From positions 784,501 to 848,500 of the forward strand of contig JAOTOL010001465.1 of the NCBI GenBank assembly GCA_034440575.1: DNA of 64,000 bases. Reading direction: 5' to 3'. The notes under the pieces were generated by a model. It was not told the origin of the DNA, did not search any database, and saw nothing but the letters and a program-made list of their open reading frames with translations. Source of the DNA: Imbricaverruca yamaguchii. Lineage: Eukaryota > Arthropoda > Thecostraca > Neoverrucidae. Shown here piece by piece: positions 1-12,130 of this stretch (positions within the stretch are counted from its first letter, which is position 1; each line of letters opens with the position of its first letter). Both the position numbers and the translations under genes were made by a program.

Positions 1-1115
1 GTGGGGTAGGTGGGGTGAGTGGGGTGTGGGTGTATGGGTGTGTGGGGTGGGTGTGTGAGTGAGTGGAGTGGGTATGTGTGAGGCGAGTGGGGTGTGGGTG
101 TGTGGGGTGTGTTTAGTGTGTTAAATGTGTGTGAGTGAGTGGGTGTGTGAGTGAGTGGAATGTATTCGTGATATTGCCTAAACTCGAATGGAACTGATTG
201 AACTACTTGAACTGACTTATTGGGGGCTTGACCTAACTCACCCCTTTGTTCATTGTGCCTATGTCAGTGGTGTATTATGTTGTTTTTCACCGCCAATTCC
301 ACCACACATCCCCAAACCCCAGCCGTTGTGATGTTGGTTTGAGTTGCCGTCCCTAACACGAATGTATATATGTGCGAGGTCAAAGTTTTGGGAACACCAT
401 ATAGGTAAGTGAGAGTCTTTAGCCAGATTATAATTAATACGTTGCATGAGAGAATTGATGACAATTAATTTGTCATTGGTTTGAATGACATGTCCACGCT
501 ATGTTTGTATAATTTTTGTTTGCAAGCTTCGCAGAGAATAGTCCCGACAAAAGGAGTCAAAATACAAAACACCAAAAAACCCGGGTTCGAATATCCCTAG
601 GGAAATTCAAAAAAACAAAAAAAAAGACTAAAAATAAACAAATCCCCCAAATCTAATATGAAAAATAAAAACCAATAACAAAAATATTTTCATCAATTTT
701 CATTAAAATTATTATTAATAATCTCCCAAATACCTATATTTACCTTCCAAAACTTCCAAAACCCTACTTTTTAAAAATCGTTTAAAACCCACAACCCTAA
801 AACATAAATTATTAGTAAGTTTTAATAGCGGTGAAAAAAAACATAATAAAACACAAAAATAACACAAAACATAGGTGCTGTGTTAGGTCAAGCCCCCAAT
901 AAGTCAGTTCAAGTAGGTAGAACAGTTCCATTCGTTAGCGTCAAATCACGAATACATTCCACTCTCACACACCCACTCACTCACACACATTTAACACACT
1001 AAACACACCCCAAACACCCACACCCCACTCGCCTCACACATACCCACTCCACTCACTCACACACCCACCCCACACACCCATACACCCACACCCAACTCAC
1101 CCCCCCCACCCCCCC
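1..1115. repeat. Foldback element with long inverted arms (left end cut by window)
   Basis: The first ~240 bases (GT-rich, ending in a stretch that includes GCTTGACCTAACTCA) reappear in reverse complement at about 880-1115. Paired landmarks are TGGAATGTATTCGTGAT at 156-172 against ATCACGAATACATTCCA at 945-961. The spacer (241-879) is AT-rich with no convincing coding sequence. The element continues left of the window, so its true end and target duplication cannot be seen. This is the architecture of a non-autonomous foldback DNA element. Confidence 0.65.
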
Positions 1116-1192
1116 CCCCCCCCCCCCCCCCCCCACCCACCCCCACCCCCCCCCACCCCCACCCCCCCCCCCCCCCCCCCCCCCCCCCCTTT
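1100..1192. repeat. Poly-C homopolymer tract
   Basis: A run of nearly pure C broken by a few A bases. On the minus strand it is poly-G and would be prone to G-quadruplex formation and to sequencing error. Its length should not be trusted. Confidence 0.9.
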
Positions 1193-1519
1193 TACCTTTG
1201 ACAATTGACCATGATCGAAGTGAAGTTGCATCCATAACATCGAGTACACATAAGCAAATTAGGAACTTCCCCAGCCTGCTCGCTCTCCAAGTATCCCAGT
1301 AAAACGCGAGTTCATCATCACACATAATACGCTGCTGTCAAACACGATTGTATGTACGAATGAGCTACTACGTGTGAAAGTACTTCACCCGGAAACATTA
1401 GCTGAACGTGAATATTGAAAGGCCTCTACCACCAGCGACTACGAGACAACATGACCTTCCCCACCACTTCCCACTTCTCTTGTCCAGACAAGACCAGACA
1501 CCCCACGTGACCCCGTCCC

Positions 1520-1775
1520 CTGTGAGAGTGACACGAAGCCTGACAAAACCCTAACGAACAATGCCCTGTAACATTTTCACCCCTCCCCCTCCAGACAGAA
1601 CCAGACAATTCCCTCCCAATATACCTGAAACATATCCCCTAATAAAGACATAAAGACATAAAAGTGAGTGACACCAAGCCTGACAAAACACTAACGAACA
1701 ACCCCCTGTAACATTTCTCACCCTTCCCCCTCCAGACATAACCAGACAATCCCCCCAAAATACCTGACACCTATC
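1520..1775. repeat. Two-copy direct repeat (~142 bp period)
   Basis: The segment from about 1520 (AAGCCTGACAAAACCCTAAC...) recurs from about 1662 (AAGCCTGACAAAACACTAAC...) with the same downstream CCCCTCCAGACA and ACCAGACAAT blocks. A weaker third relative precedes them near 1480. No coding potential is evident. Confidence 0.6.
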
Positions 1776-2082
1776 CTCCCATGCAAGACCACACTCCCTT
1801 CAGACCTACCCCAGGCCCCGACGTCGCCGCCGCACAGTATCCATGACAGTAATGATTTGTACCAAGCCGCACTTTAGTGTGCAGGTCAGCTGGCTTCGAT
1901 CAGCAAATGAGCTGTCTTGCCTCTTTACGGACCGCTTATTGCCGCCGGTTGCAGTCGACTGGGCAGGTAATGGTCTGCATGCAGTCATGTGCCGTTCGCT
2001 GTGGCCGTGTAGTTCGCGCGGCCAATGGACTTCACGCTATACGATTTTCCCGATTCCATGTACGAACATAGCGCATGCAGTG

Positions 2083-2548
2083 TAGCCCCTTCCCCGGTCC
2101 CCTTCCCCGGTTCCATTCCCCGTTCCCCTTCCCCGGTTCCCTTCCCCGGTTCCATTCCCCGGTTCCCTTCCCAGGTTCCCTTCCCCGGTTCCCTTCCCCG
2201 GTTCCCTTCCCCGGTTCCCTTCCCCGGTCCCCTTCCCCGGTTCCCTTCCCCGGTTCCCTTCCCCGGTTCCCTTCCCCGGTTCCCTTCCCCGGTTCCCTTC
2301 CCCGGTTCCCTTCCCCGGTTCCCTTCCCCGGTTCCCTTCCCCGGTTCCCTTCCCCGGTTCCCTTCCCCGGTTCCCTTCCCCGGTTCCCTTCCCCGGTTCC
2401 CTTCCCCGGTTCCCTTCCCCGGTTCCCTTCCCCGGTTCCATTCCCCGGTTCCCTTCCCAGGTTCCCTTCCCCGGTTCCCTTCCCCGGTTCCCTTCCCCGG
2501 TTCCCTTCCCCGGTCCCCTTCCCCGGTCCCCTTCCCTGGTCCCCTTCG
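2083..2548. repeat. 13-bp C-rich minisatellite (GGTTCCCTTCCCC)
   Basis: About 35 tandem copies of a 13-bp unit, mostly GGTTCCCTTCCCC with GGTCCCCTTCCCC variants at both ends. Because 13 is not divisible by 3, all frames cycle through the same short peptides. The long Pro/Ser or Gly/Lys/Glu reading frames here are therefore artefacts. The complementary strand is almost pure purine with runs of four G. Confidence 0.95.
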
Positions 2549-2559
2549 CAATATATTCA

Positions 2560-3420
2560 AGGTCAAGCCAGGTCACATATATCAAAATTGTATTGTGTGA
2601 TTGGCTTAGCTTGTCATTGATAGGAATCGCTGTCATATCAGTCACATGAGATCACGCATGCCAAAATTATCTTGCTTTGCGTAACATGGCTTGTCATTGT
2701 TATGGGTCCCTGTGGTTGTGTTTACATGCTCTAAAGTGGGCATCAGTGATGTTTTGAGCATTGCTAATGACGGAATACAGATGCTAGACTAGGCATTTTA
2801 CCTCAGGTCACGTATATAGCAGCACTTTATCCGGTCGTCTACCTGTTCCAGTTAACAGAAACGGCTGCCCGCCCGACTGCTCCGTTGTGCGGGTCGGCGC
2901 AATTGGCTTCACAAATATAGGAGTAAAGTACATTAATCAAGCATGGGAACGCTTTGGTACACAATGACAAACAGTACTTTTCAGCATGTGTAGGGAGTAA
3001 CACGCAAAGTGACATCAATCGCATGACAGTCATGTGCATTTATGACAACATTCCAGTTGACCAAGTTTGGTTCCATTAACCTGCCATAAACTTTACTTGA
3101 GAAGATATCGGTGACTTAACATGACCTTCAAACAATGTAGCAAAAGAATACACAACAAACAAGTCGCTAGTGTTGTTAAGAACACTTCCCTTTTCCAATG
3201 TAAGGGAAGCGCGTCAAGTCGGATTTTTGTGGTCTGGCGCTACGAAATGCTTTGAAGTTAACAGCCCCAAACCCGAAAACAGAATTCGGCCGATTTCCGT
3301 TTTTCTTCTTTTAAACGACGCGCCAACATTTCTAAGCAGGTACGCAAAAGACGGCGTGCATCGACCGCAAAAATTGGGAGTTATGTAAGAAAAACGGGAG
3401 GGTGGCCGGATTTCGTCCCC
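2560..3420 (-). repeat. Dispersed repeat R1, copy 1 (reverse orientation)
   Basis: This is the reverse complement of the sequences at 4560-5450 and 8545-9345. Shared blocks include the CCAAGTTTGGTT / TTAACCTG region, CAGTCATGTGCATTTATGAC, CCTCAGGTCACGTATATAGC and the AACGACGCGC stretch near 3310. Copies differ by many small changes, so they are old. No coding sequence or transposase was recognised, and the family is unknown. Confidence 0.7.
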
Positions 3421-4559
3421 ACCCCCTTCCAGTGCCCGCGTTGATGGACATATGAAAGTGTGCTAGCCGGAAGCATTAGCTTCACGTGAATATTGGTGGC
3501 GAAAATCTCCCAACTACTGAGGTTTGAAACACGTCCAGAAGGGAAAATTTCGAACATTCTCTGTATTCGAGCTGCGAACACAGACCATCACTTTGCCAAA
3601 CGTGATGGATGACTGCTTAAAATCGACTTCATTTCGAAGAGGAATACAGTGGCGACCATTGTAACGTCATGTCTTGTTTGAGCCACTATTATAACAAGGC
3701 AAGGGGAACCCAGAAAGTAATCAGTGGTCATTCTGTATGCTAAATTTCCATGCAAAAGTCATAAACCTGCATCTTTGGACATGAAAAAGGAAAACTGCCC
3801 GCGCTTCAGACCCAATGATGCAAACTATTGCACCCTCGCGAGGACGACAATTATTATAATTTTTCCCATACCACCTGGAGATACCCCCATAATGGTTCAT
3901 GCAGTACAATCAGTCGCATGCTAAATCAACGTATCCCTTCTCGGAGCGCTGATCTCCGCCGATCACAAATGATCCATGAGAACACAAAACCTGGCCACTA
4001 CGGTCTATTAACGAAACATTGTAGCTCTTCCCGTTCGGAGCAACGACGCACACGCGAACCACGTGGTCACGCAAGTTATTCTCCAACATATTTACGAAAA
4101 TTAAGTGAAGCCTGCACGCCTCTCTCCACGTGCTTGCAGTAAATTTTAACCGCCTTGACTTCTGTGATTAAATTCTGTCCGATTGCCCGTGTTCGAAATT
4201 GCGATACGCACGTTCAATAGCTTATTGGCACTCATGACCATAGGAGGATGCCTCTAACTGATCCAAGTGTCTCCACATGTCCTGAGCACGTCCGTTCGGA
4301 TTGTTACATGAAATGCTGAATAACGGAGACGAACATTTGGTGGCAGAAAACAAACGTATGCCCATCATGAAGAGAAGTTCATGCCTTTGTACACTTTTTG
4401 TTGATGCTTAACTTTGTTCATCCTTAAATTATCGTAGGCGACATGATTCCACACTCGTGACGTCCGTTTGCTCGGGACATTCACAGGGTCCCTGGAGGGG
4501 GGGGGGGCTGGAGGAAATCCGGCCTAACCTCCGGTTTGTATTACCTAACTCTAGATTTT
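3421..4559. other. No gene seen
   Basis: Mixed-composition sequence without a convincing reading frame, RNA gene or clear repeat. It ends in a short poly-G run (near 4500) immediately before the next R1 copy. Confidence 0.5.
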
Positions 4560-5450
4560 ACCAGTCGATTTATGCCAATATTTTGCGTGTCTGCTTCGGA
4601 ATGACTAGCGCGTCGTATGAATAAAGAAAACGGAAATTATCTGAAAATTTGCGATTTGGGGGCCGTTAAAGTAAAAAATATTTCGTAGCGCCAGACTACA
4701 AAACCTACGGCTGTGATGCCCTTCCCCTATTTGGCAAAAGGGGGTTTCCTTGGCAACACTAGCGAATTGCTTCATATATAATGTTATGCTATATAGTCTC
4801 AAGGTCATGTTAGGTTACCGAGGTCGAGTCAGGTCAAGTTCATGACAGGTTAATTGAATAAAACTTGATCAACTGGAACGTTGACATAGACCCACATGAC
4901 TGTCATGTGGTTGATGTCACTTTGCATGTTACTCCTCACACATCATGAACACTACAGTTCGTCATTGTGTACCTGAGCGTTTCCATACTTTATTCATGTA
5001 CTTCACTCCTTCCTTCGCGAAGCCGATCGCACCGAGCCGCCTGACGGAGCAGGCGAGCAGGCGGCCTAGTTCCGGTAAATGGAACAGATAACTAACCTGA
5101 AACATTGCTGCTATATAGGTGACCTGAGGTAAAATGCCTGGTCTAGCATTTATATTGCGTCTTTAGTAATGTTCAAAACATCGCTGATGCCCATCTTGGA
5201 GCATGTAAACACAATCACAGGGATCCGTAACAATGACAAGCCATGCTACGCAAAACAAGAAAACTTTGACATATGTGATCTCATTTGATCTGGAAGTTAT
5301 ATACAAAATGTCTTGGAATTTGCACACAATAGAGTTCACTACTGTGCCCAGCCACCCTGCGAATGTTGTCACTTCAGATTGAATAAGAGCTGAGATCCTA
5401 TGGGGGGCGGAATCCGCCCCCCCCTACACTGCGTGTAATTTTCAAAGGCC
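4560..5450 (+). repeat. Dispersed repeat R1, copy 2
   Basis: Direct-orientation copy of R1, recognisable from GACAGGTTAAT, ACATGACTGTCATGTGG, GCTGCTATATAGGTGACCTG and the terminal GGCCCTCCAGGG. A short inverted match, CCCTGGAGGG near 4490 against CCCTCCAGGG near 5450, may mark the ends of a TIR element. It lies in inverted orientation to copy 1 about 1.1 kb away. Confidence 0.7.
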
Positions 5451-7592
5451 CTCCAGGGCGCGTGTTAAGTCTGGAGGAAAGTTAGCAACATAGACGATAT
5501 TTTATAGACGGAGAGGAAAACAATCCGCAATAAGATTCGCTTCAGTCAGCATCTATGTTGATGCATTAAATGTATCACAAGGAAAAGAGAAAGTTATTCC
5601 AGGGATATATTTTATAAATGTTTGGAATAATTCGCTGAACATTTCTGGGTATATGTCAACTCCTTTTCACGGCCAAATATTTACCGAACTTTACCAGGCT
5701 TCCACGGTGTGGCAAACAACGTTTACTATGCAATTCCCTGGAAACCCGCCCTCAGACTTTGTACTGGTCAGTACACGTTTTGCCCGTGAATGCGGAATGT
5801 CGGGTAAACATTCGGAGTGTAAAATCCCAAGTTGGTGTCGCTAAGGAATGGTCAGTGCGCTGACCATTCCTTGTACTGAACGTAGTACGTCATCAAGCGT
5901 ACTACGTTCGATTAGAGATTAGACAGAGGAGACATTCCGGGTTCGGACATTACTAAAGCTAGCCGGCAAGACCTGACAGGACTAATCCGATTTCCGACTG
6001 TGACGAATAACAGGAAACGAATTACACATTTTAGCGAGGGGACGTTATTTAAGCCGCATTTACACTGCGAGAAGTTTCGTGGGCCGAAACTTGAGCTACG
6101 AATACCCTCCGCCCCTTCTTTTCAGAGGAGACGGAAGATGGCTGTTAGAAGACGGGAAATGACGAAACAATGTTGGCTGAACCTCTAGAAAAAGCGTGCC
6201 GGAGAGACTAGACATTTCACAGGGCAGCTGGATGGCTTTAGAAATTCTGGGCTGCAAATTCCTCTGGTCTGATGATAAGGGCGCGGAGGGCATCCCGAGG
6301 GTGGTAAGACCCGACGGGATCGATGGGTAAGCTCGTGGGCAGCGGCGCCCAGTTTTGGTTCTGGATGAAACGCTGAGCGTACAGTTTAGGTAGCACAGGC
6401 AAAAAGGCCAGGTTGGTTTTCCCTCCCCGTCTCAGCTATTCCAGTATGCTTGGGCTTCTTGATGTTATCACCAGCAGGGAAAGTGAAGTTAGGCTTTCCG
6501 TGAGTCCCCAAGGACAAGGCAGGGAGGGGATTTCGTGTGTCTCCATGTATGCCCCAGGTCAGGATAGCTAAGACAAACGGTCGGGGGACCATCCCGACCG
6601 GTTTGTGGCTGCAGACCACATGTGCGGGTGGCTGCCAACTGCGTGTTCCAGCGTCCATATCCGCTCAGCGCGTCGACTGATTCAAGGTGAAGTAGGCCAG
6701 CCATTATTGCCCAAACCCAGACGTCAGGCCCAATCAGAAACCAGCAGAATGTCGCAGCCCAACTTTATCGAGTCTTGCAGACAGCGACGCGGATAGTAGT
6801 CTACCGTACACAGCCAACAGTGTCGCGTCAGCCGGTCACAGTTGTGGACCCAAGCACGGGCAATTCACGTTTTACTTTGGGCCACGAATCCCTAAGCAAC
6901 GGTCTGAGAGAGCAAGACTCGCTAAATGTCCACGCGCCACTGGAAGGGAAAATATCGGGCCAATACGTCTTAGTAGAGAGCGAATGCCCGGAATGGATGA
7001 TGGGTATGAGTGGACTACGTGGGAGCGTGCAAGACGTAGCTACGTGTAGCTAAGGACCAGCGGGCGCTGTTAGAACTCGACGTACGCAACCAGCTGTCAG
7101 AATCCATCGTTCCCGAAACTTGACGAATGATAATTACCCCTAGGCAATCAATTTGCAAGTCAGGTGGCCTGTGGGGATATTGTTGGTGGAAGACATGGAG
7201 GGAAATATGAGGGATTTCAGTACATAAGAGGGCCCGAAGCTGGACGAGGTCGGGTGACGGACGCATTCCCAACTACGATGTGCATCCATTGCTCGCATTA
7301 ACCGCTAACTCAGTATCCCCATCCGCGCGGTTTCTCTAGGCTTCCCTAGTGGCACGACCAAGCTAGGTACACTCACGAATGGAAGTGGTGACGGTGAGAA
7401 ACGTGGCCTCGCCACGTAAATTTGAGTCGAGCGGTCGAGGTGGTCGAGATACGGGGAGCCGACAAGACCTGACTATGCGACGATATGATGGTATTACATA
7501 TGATGACACCTCATACGACAGAGTGGAATCGCAGGCCACCGCTCACTGTGGGCCGCACCGGCTGGGAAGCCGGCCCATAGCGCATACCGTGT
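5451..7592. other. No gene seen; contains twin hairpins at 5843-5909
   Basis: No reading frame longer than about 95 codons, and none with a recognisable domain. The only structure found is a pair of adjacent perfect hairpins, listed separately. Confidence 0.5.
5843..5909. repeat. Two adjacent perfect hairpins
   Basis: First hairpin: AAGGAATGGTCAG, four-base loop, CTGACCATTCCTT (5843-5872). Second hairpin: GAACGTAGTACG, eight-base loop, CGTACTACGTTC (5878-5909). Both stems are perfect and only five bases separate them. There is no adjacent T-run or gene, so they are not bacterial terminators; they may be the tip of an old foldback element. Confidence 0.7.
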
Positions 7593-8245
7593 ATCCCTCC
7601 CCAGTCCCTTCCCCGGTCCCCTTCCCCGGTCCCCTTCCCCGGTCCCCTTCCCCGGTCCCCTTCCCCGGTCCCCTTCCCCGGTCCCCTTCCCCGGTCCCCC
7701 TTCCCCGGTCCCCTTCCCCGGTCCCCTTCCCCGGTCCCCTTCCCCGGTCCCCTTCCCCGGTCCCCTTCCCCGGTCCCCTTCCCCGGTCCCCTTCCCCGGT
7801 CCCCTTCCCCGGTCCCCTTCCCCGGTCCCCTTCCCCGGTCCCTTCCCCGGTCCCCTTCCCCGGTCCCCTTCCCCGGTCCCCTTCCCCGGTCCCCTCCCCG
7901 GTCCCTTCCCCGGTCCCTTCCCCGGTCCCTTCCCCGGTCCCCTTCCCGGTCCCCTCCCCGGTCCCCTTCCCCGGTCCCCTTCCCCGGTCCCCTTCCCCGG
8001 TCCCCTTCCCCGGTCCCCTTCCCCGGTCCCCTTCCCCGGTCCCCTTCCCCGGTCCCTTCCCCGGTCCCCTTCCCCGGTCCCCTTCCCCGGTCCCCTTTCC
8101 CCTTCCCCGGTCCCCTTCCCCGGTCCCCTTCCCCGGTCCCCTTCCCCTCCCCCGTTCCTTCCCGGTCCCCTTCCCCGGTCCCCTTCCCCGGTCCCCTTCC
8201 CCGGTACCCTTCCCCGGTCCCCTTCCCCGGTCCCCTTTTCAGGTC
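7593..8245. repeat. 13-bp C-rich minisatellite (GGTCCCCTTCCCC)
   Basis: About 50 tandem copies, dominated by GGTCCCCTTCCCC with shortened units around 7900-7960 and 8095-8160. It is the same motif family as the array at 2083-2548. The long Pro/Ser reading frame across it is an artefact of the repeat. The minus strand consists of G-runs separated by AA and ACC. Confidence 0.95.
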
Positions 8246-8544
8246 CCCTTTCTCTCTTCCAGCATCAGACACAATTGTGTAAAACAATGCAAACCGATGA
8301 TCCAAGGTGTTGAATGCTTGCATAGAACACTCATTTCGCTACATGGTATCGTAATTTATCCAAATATGCCGCTTAATTCCCTCAGCGTGATATTCCACAA
8401 TCACAGGGGGACCTATGTAGGCCACAGGTTGCAATGCCCCGCAGAATGCTTGACATCACATGAGTAATTCCTTAGGGTGCACACATGGTGCAAGATTGTC
8501 GGAAATATAATTGGTCGTGGTTGTGTTGCCCCCAGTAGCACGCC

Positions 8545-9345
8545 ATTGTTTTATTACCTGCTTAGAAATGACCGGCGCGTTGTGTAAAGTAAGAAAAACG
8601 AAAATTGGCCAATTTTTTCGAGTTAGTCATCGTTAAAATCAAAACATATTCTAAGCGCCAGAACACAAAAAATAAGCGCTGATGCGCTATCCGTTTATTG
8701 GCAAGGATAGCGCAAGTGTTCTTGACAACACTAGCGACTTGTTTCATGTATATTGTTATGCTTTAGAGTTACAAAGTCATGTTAGGTTACCGAGGTCAAG
8801 TCAGGTCAAGTTCATGACAGGTTAATAGAACCAAACTTGGTCAACTGGAATGTTGTCATAAATGCAAATGACTGTCATGCGAATGATGTCACCTTGCATG
8901 CTACTCCCTACACATCCTGAAAACGACTGTTTGTCATTGTTATCGGAGTAGTCGGGCGGGCGGTCCGGTTTCGGTAACTGGAGCAGGTAATGACCTGACA
9001 AAGTGCTGCTATATAGGTGACCTGAGGTCAAGTACCGCGTGTAACACCTGTATCGCATCATTAGCAATGTCCAAAGCATCACTGATGTGCATTTTGCAGG
9101 ATTTAAACACAATCACGGCGATTCATAACAATGACAAGTCAAGCCCCGCAAAACCAGAACATTTTGATATTTGGACCTCATTTGACCCCGAAGATATTGA
9201 CCTAAGGTCATGAAATTTACTCAAAATAGTGTTCACTACCGTACCCATCCACCCTGCGAAATTCGTTGCTCCAGTTTTAATCAGAGCCGAGACCTTAGGG
9301 GGTCGCATTCCACCCCACCTCCAGTGCGCGTAATATTCAGAGGCC
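8545..9345 (+). repeat. Dispersed repeat R1, copy 3
   Basis: Direct copy of R1 with the same order of blocks as copy 2: CATGACAGGTTAAT, CCAAACTTGGTCAACTGGAA, GACTGTCATGCG, GCTGCTATATAGGTGACCTG, then GGCCCTACAGGGCG at the end. The start near 8545 resembles the 4600 region (GCGCGT... AAAACG). No function assigned. Confidence 0.7.
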
Positions 9346-11400
9346 CTACAGGGCGTGTGCTAAACAACGGACAAAAATGAAATAAAGAGCCAACTGTTAT
9401 TCACTATAAATGGCTACCTCCAATACTCTCAGATAATGATCTAATTACATCAAGAATACCAACACACTAGGCAGAAACTATTAATCTTCAGGGGCGGTCC
9501 GTGGCACCCAAATGAGGTGAAACAGAAAAATCGCCCGATTTAGACCAGGATTTTAGTATTGTATGTAATAAGTATCTACTATTATTTTATGGTAAGATGA
9601 GTATCAACAACTTAATTTGGCGCTGCAAAGTGCCAAACCTATCACCATCGTTCCGAAGTCAGTGGATTTCAACCCTATCCCTCCTGTTCAAATCCTTCCG
9701 AAATTGCCGGGAAGTTTTCATATATCAATGGCGGAAAATAAAATAATATATTCAAATATCATTGAGGTTTTCATATATGTCCATTTCATTACCCGAAATG
9801 GCTGGCATACACACACACATATTGCATATATTATCATTATCATATTATATGTATGTATACATAATTATTATTATTGTTCATACTATTATTATTGATTATT
9901 TGGGTGCAAAATACATGAACTTGATTGGAAGGCCCACATCGATCGAGTGAATGCTCAATGGTACCCCATGTTAAAAGTCTAAATTATTAGTTAACAGGGC
10001 CAACATTGAGGGGGCACTTGCTGTTCAAAAATATACAAAAAGAACACCCTGGTCTAGACGTATATGAATTAAAAATGGATAACAATCCTGAAAGCCAGCT
10101 GCAGGCTCCGTATCTGCACATGCGTGGTAAGGGCGTGCTATTCCAACCAGTATAGGTACATCCGCCGGTAGCCTAAATATAATGTTGGCGCTTTTTCCTG
10201 GCCGGGTGGGTTCCACCTTCCTAAGGGGGGGCATGGCCCCAGTACCCCCACCCTTGTTAACGCCCCTGCACCGAGTAGGGAGAAATTATGTTGCAACAGT
10301 TATCTCTTATTTGTTCCCACCCCTCCTTCCCGGACGTGATCTACAGTTGGCCTGTCTCATCCGTATCTGCCCCTGTTAATCTTCTTTTAATCGTCTTATC
10401 TAATTGTCTAGAAGACAATTAAACAGCTAGATGAATATAACGTATGCTAGACAACCAAAATTAAACGTCTAAAGGTTTGACAGGAAAATGAGCAGAAGTC
10501 AAACAGCACTTATGAAACCGCCAGCTTGGTATTAAACTCTATTTTAAGCTTAAACACCAGAAAGACTATACACCACAGGACTAAATAAAGTACGCTAAGA
10601 ACTAATGAGTTTTCTCTAATTTAAGTTACAGCATATATGCACAGAAAAGGCGACAATAGTCTACCCACAAACAGAACAAAGAACACAAACGACAAGGACT
10701 TATCTTGCGAACGAAACTACACCGTGAACGCCACAATTTCAAAGTTTTCTAATAACCTTGGAACCTTGCTACAAGCTCCAACTGAAGAAAACTTACTAAA
10801 ATACGCGAAAAAAAGCCTATCTACCTATGCAATTACACCGGTATATGAAGACATACCTAGTTTAATCTAAGCTAGCTATTTGCATCCTAATCTCTATTTT
10901 GAACTTTATCATCAAAAAGACCAAAGCTTATTCCTCTATGCTTCGGAAACCTAAGCAACGAGGCCGCACCACCCGTCTACAAAGCGTTCCCGTGGAGGAT
11001 CGATAATTCTAGAAGCTACCTAGTGTAATTTAAACTCGCTATTTTAATCTGATGCCGTATCTTAAACATAAACGGTTGAAATTTTAAGGCTAATCGCTAG
11101 GACATGGAGAAGTACACAAGTCAAACAACAAATAGCCTAAAGTGGAAATGGCGCTGGGCAGCCTCGCTAAGTTGATATAGTATAATATGCGTGCTAAAAA
11201 ACTTGTCAGTTAAAACTATGTAGATATATTCTGTTAGGCGTCATGAGCGGACATAATACCGGTGGCGCCTCTGGTGGTGGGATTGTGAAAGAACACCACC
11301 AGAGTGGGCTGGGTCTGATTAATGGTATATTCTAGTTTCTAGAGAAGGTACAGGTGATTTCCAACGGTCAAATTTGAACAACATTGAAACAAGCTCTCCT
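9346..11400. other. AT-rich intergenic DNA, no gene seen
   Basis: Contains an AT-rich simple-sequence stretch at about 9815-9900 and otherwise unremarkable sequence. A 77-codon frame at 10637-10870 has no recognisable motif, and I do not call it a gene. Confidence 0.5.
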
Positions 11401-11589
11401 ATGATGTGTAGTTCATTTTATTATAAAATCATTTCACCCTGTAACTTTGCCGTTAAAGTGAAATTAAAGCAATTGACCACCCAACATCTTGTGATAAAAG
11501 CGCGTCATACATCTTCCGTGTGGTGTGCTGACAATTTCCAATGTTCTTAACGAAACGAAAATCGAGCGCGCTACATTTTTATATCATCT

Positions 11590-12130
11590 TGAATAACTTC
11601 CATGAAGGTTTAACCCAGTCACTTTCGCACTCAATTCAAGAATTTGTATTCCATATTATCACATCGTACTACATTAAATTGTATATCAGATGTTCTGCAC
11701 TACCGAATTAATAGACAATGGTTTCAAATAAACCGGCATAAAATCAGCTGTCTTTTGATGCCATGTTCAACTACTTTTATAGATAGCTAACCCTGTCATT
11801 TTTGCAATCAATTCAAAGATTTGTGTCTGAAATTATCACATTATATTCCTTGAAATTGAATATCGAATGTTCTAAGTTAGCGAATTAAGTTCCAATGGTC
11901 TCAAATAAACTGGCATAAAATCAGCTACTTTCCAATGCTATGCTCGTCTACTTTTATGTACATTTAGCCATGCCATTTCCCCACGCTTTCTGTCTGGAAT
12001 TATCATATTGCATTGCTTGTACTTGTATATCAGATGTTCTACATTAGCGAATTAATTTCCAATGGTCTCAAATAAGCCGCCATAGAACCAGCTGCCTTCT
12101 GTTGTCATACTCGACTACTTGTATAGATAT
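11590..12130. repeat. ~170-bp tandem repeat array, left part
   Basis: Three or more diverged units of about 167-175 bp. Each contains CTACTTTTATAGATA, CCCTGTCATTTTTGC-like, AATTATCACATT, CAGATGTTCT-like and TGGTCTCAAATAAACTGGC-like blocks. The array stops at TATAGATA near 12130 and resumes with ACCCTGTCATTTTT after 13324, because another element has inserted between those two blocks. Confidence 0.75.

Noticed and set aside
7379..8467. 362-codon Pro/Ser-rich frame and its minus-strand Gly/Arg counterpart
   Set aside because: Produced by the 13-bp C-rich array; no unique flanking domain, and both strands are equally open.
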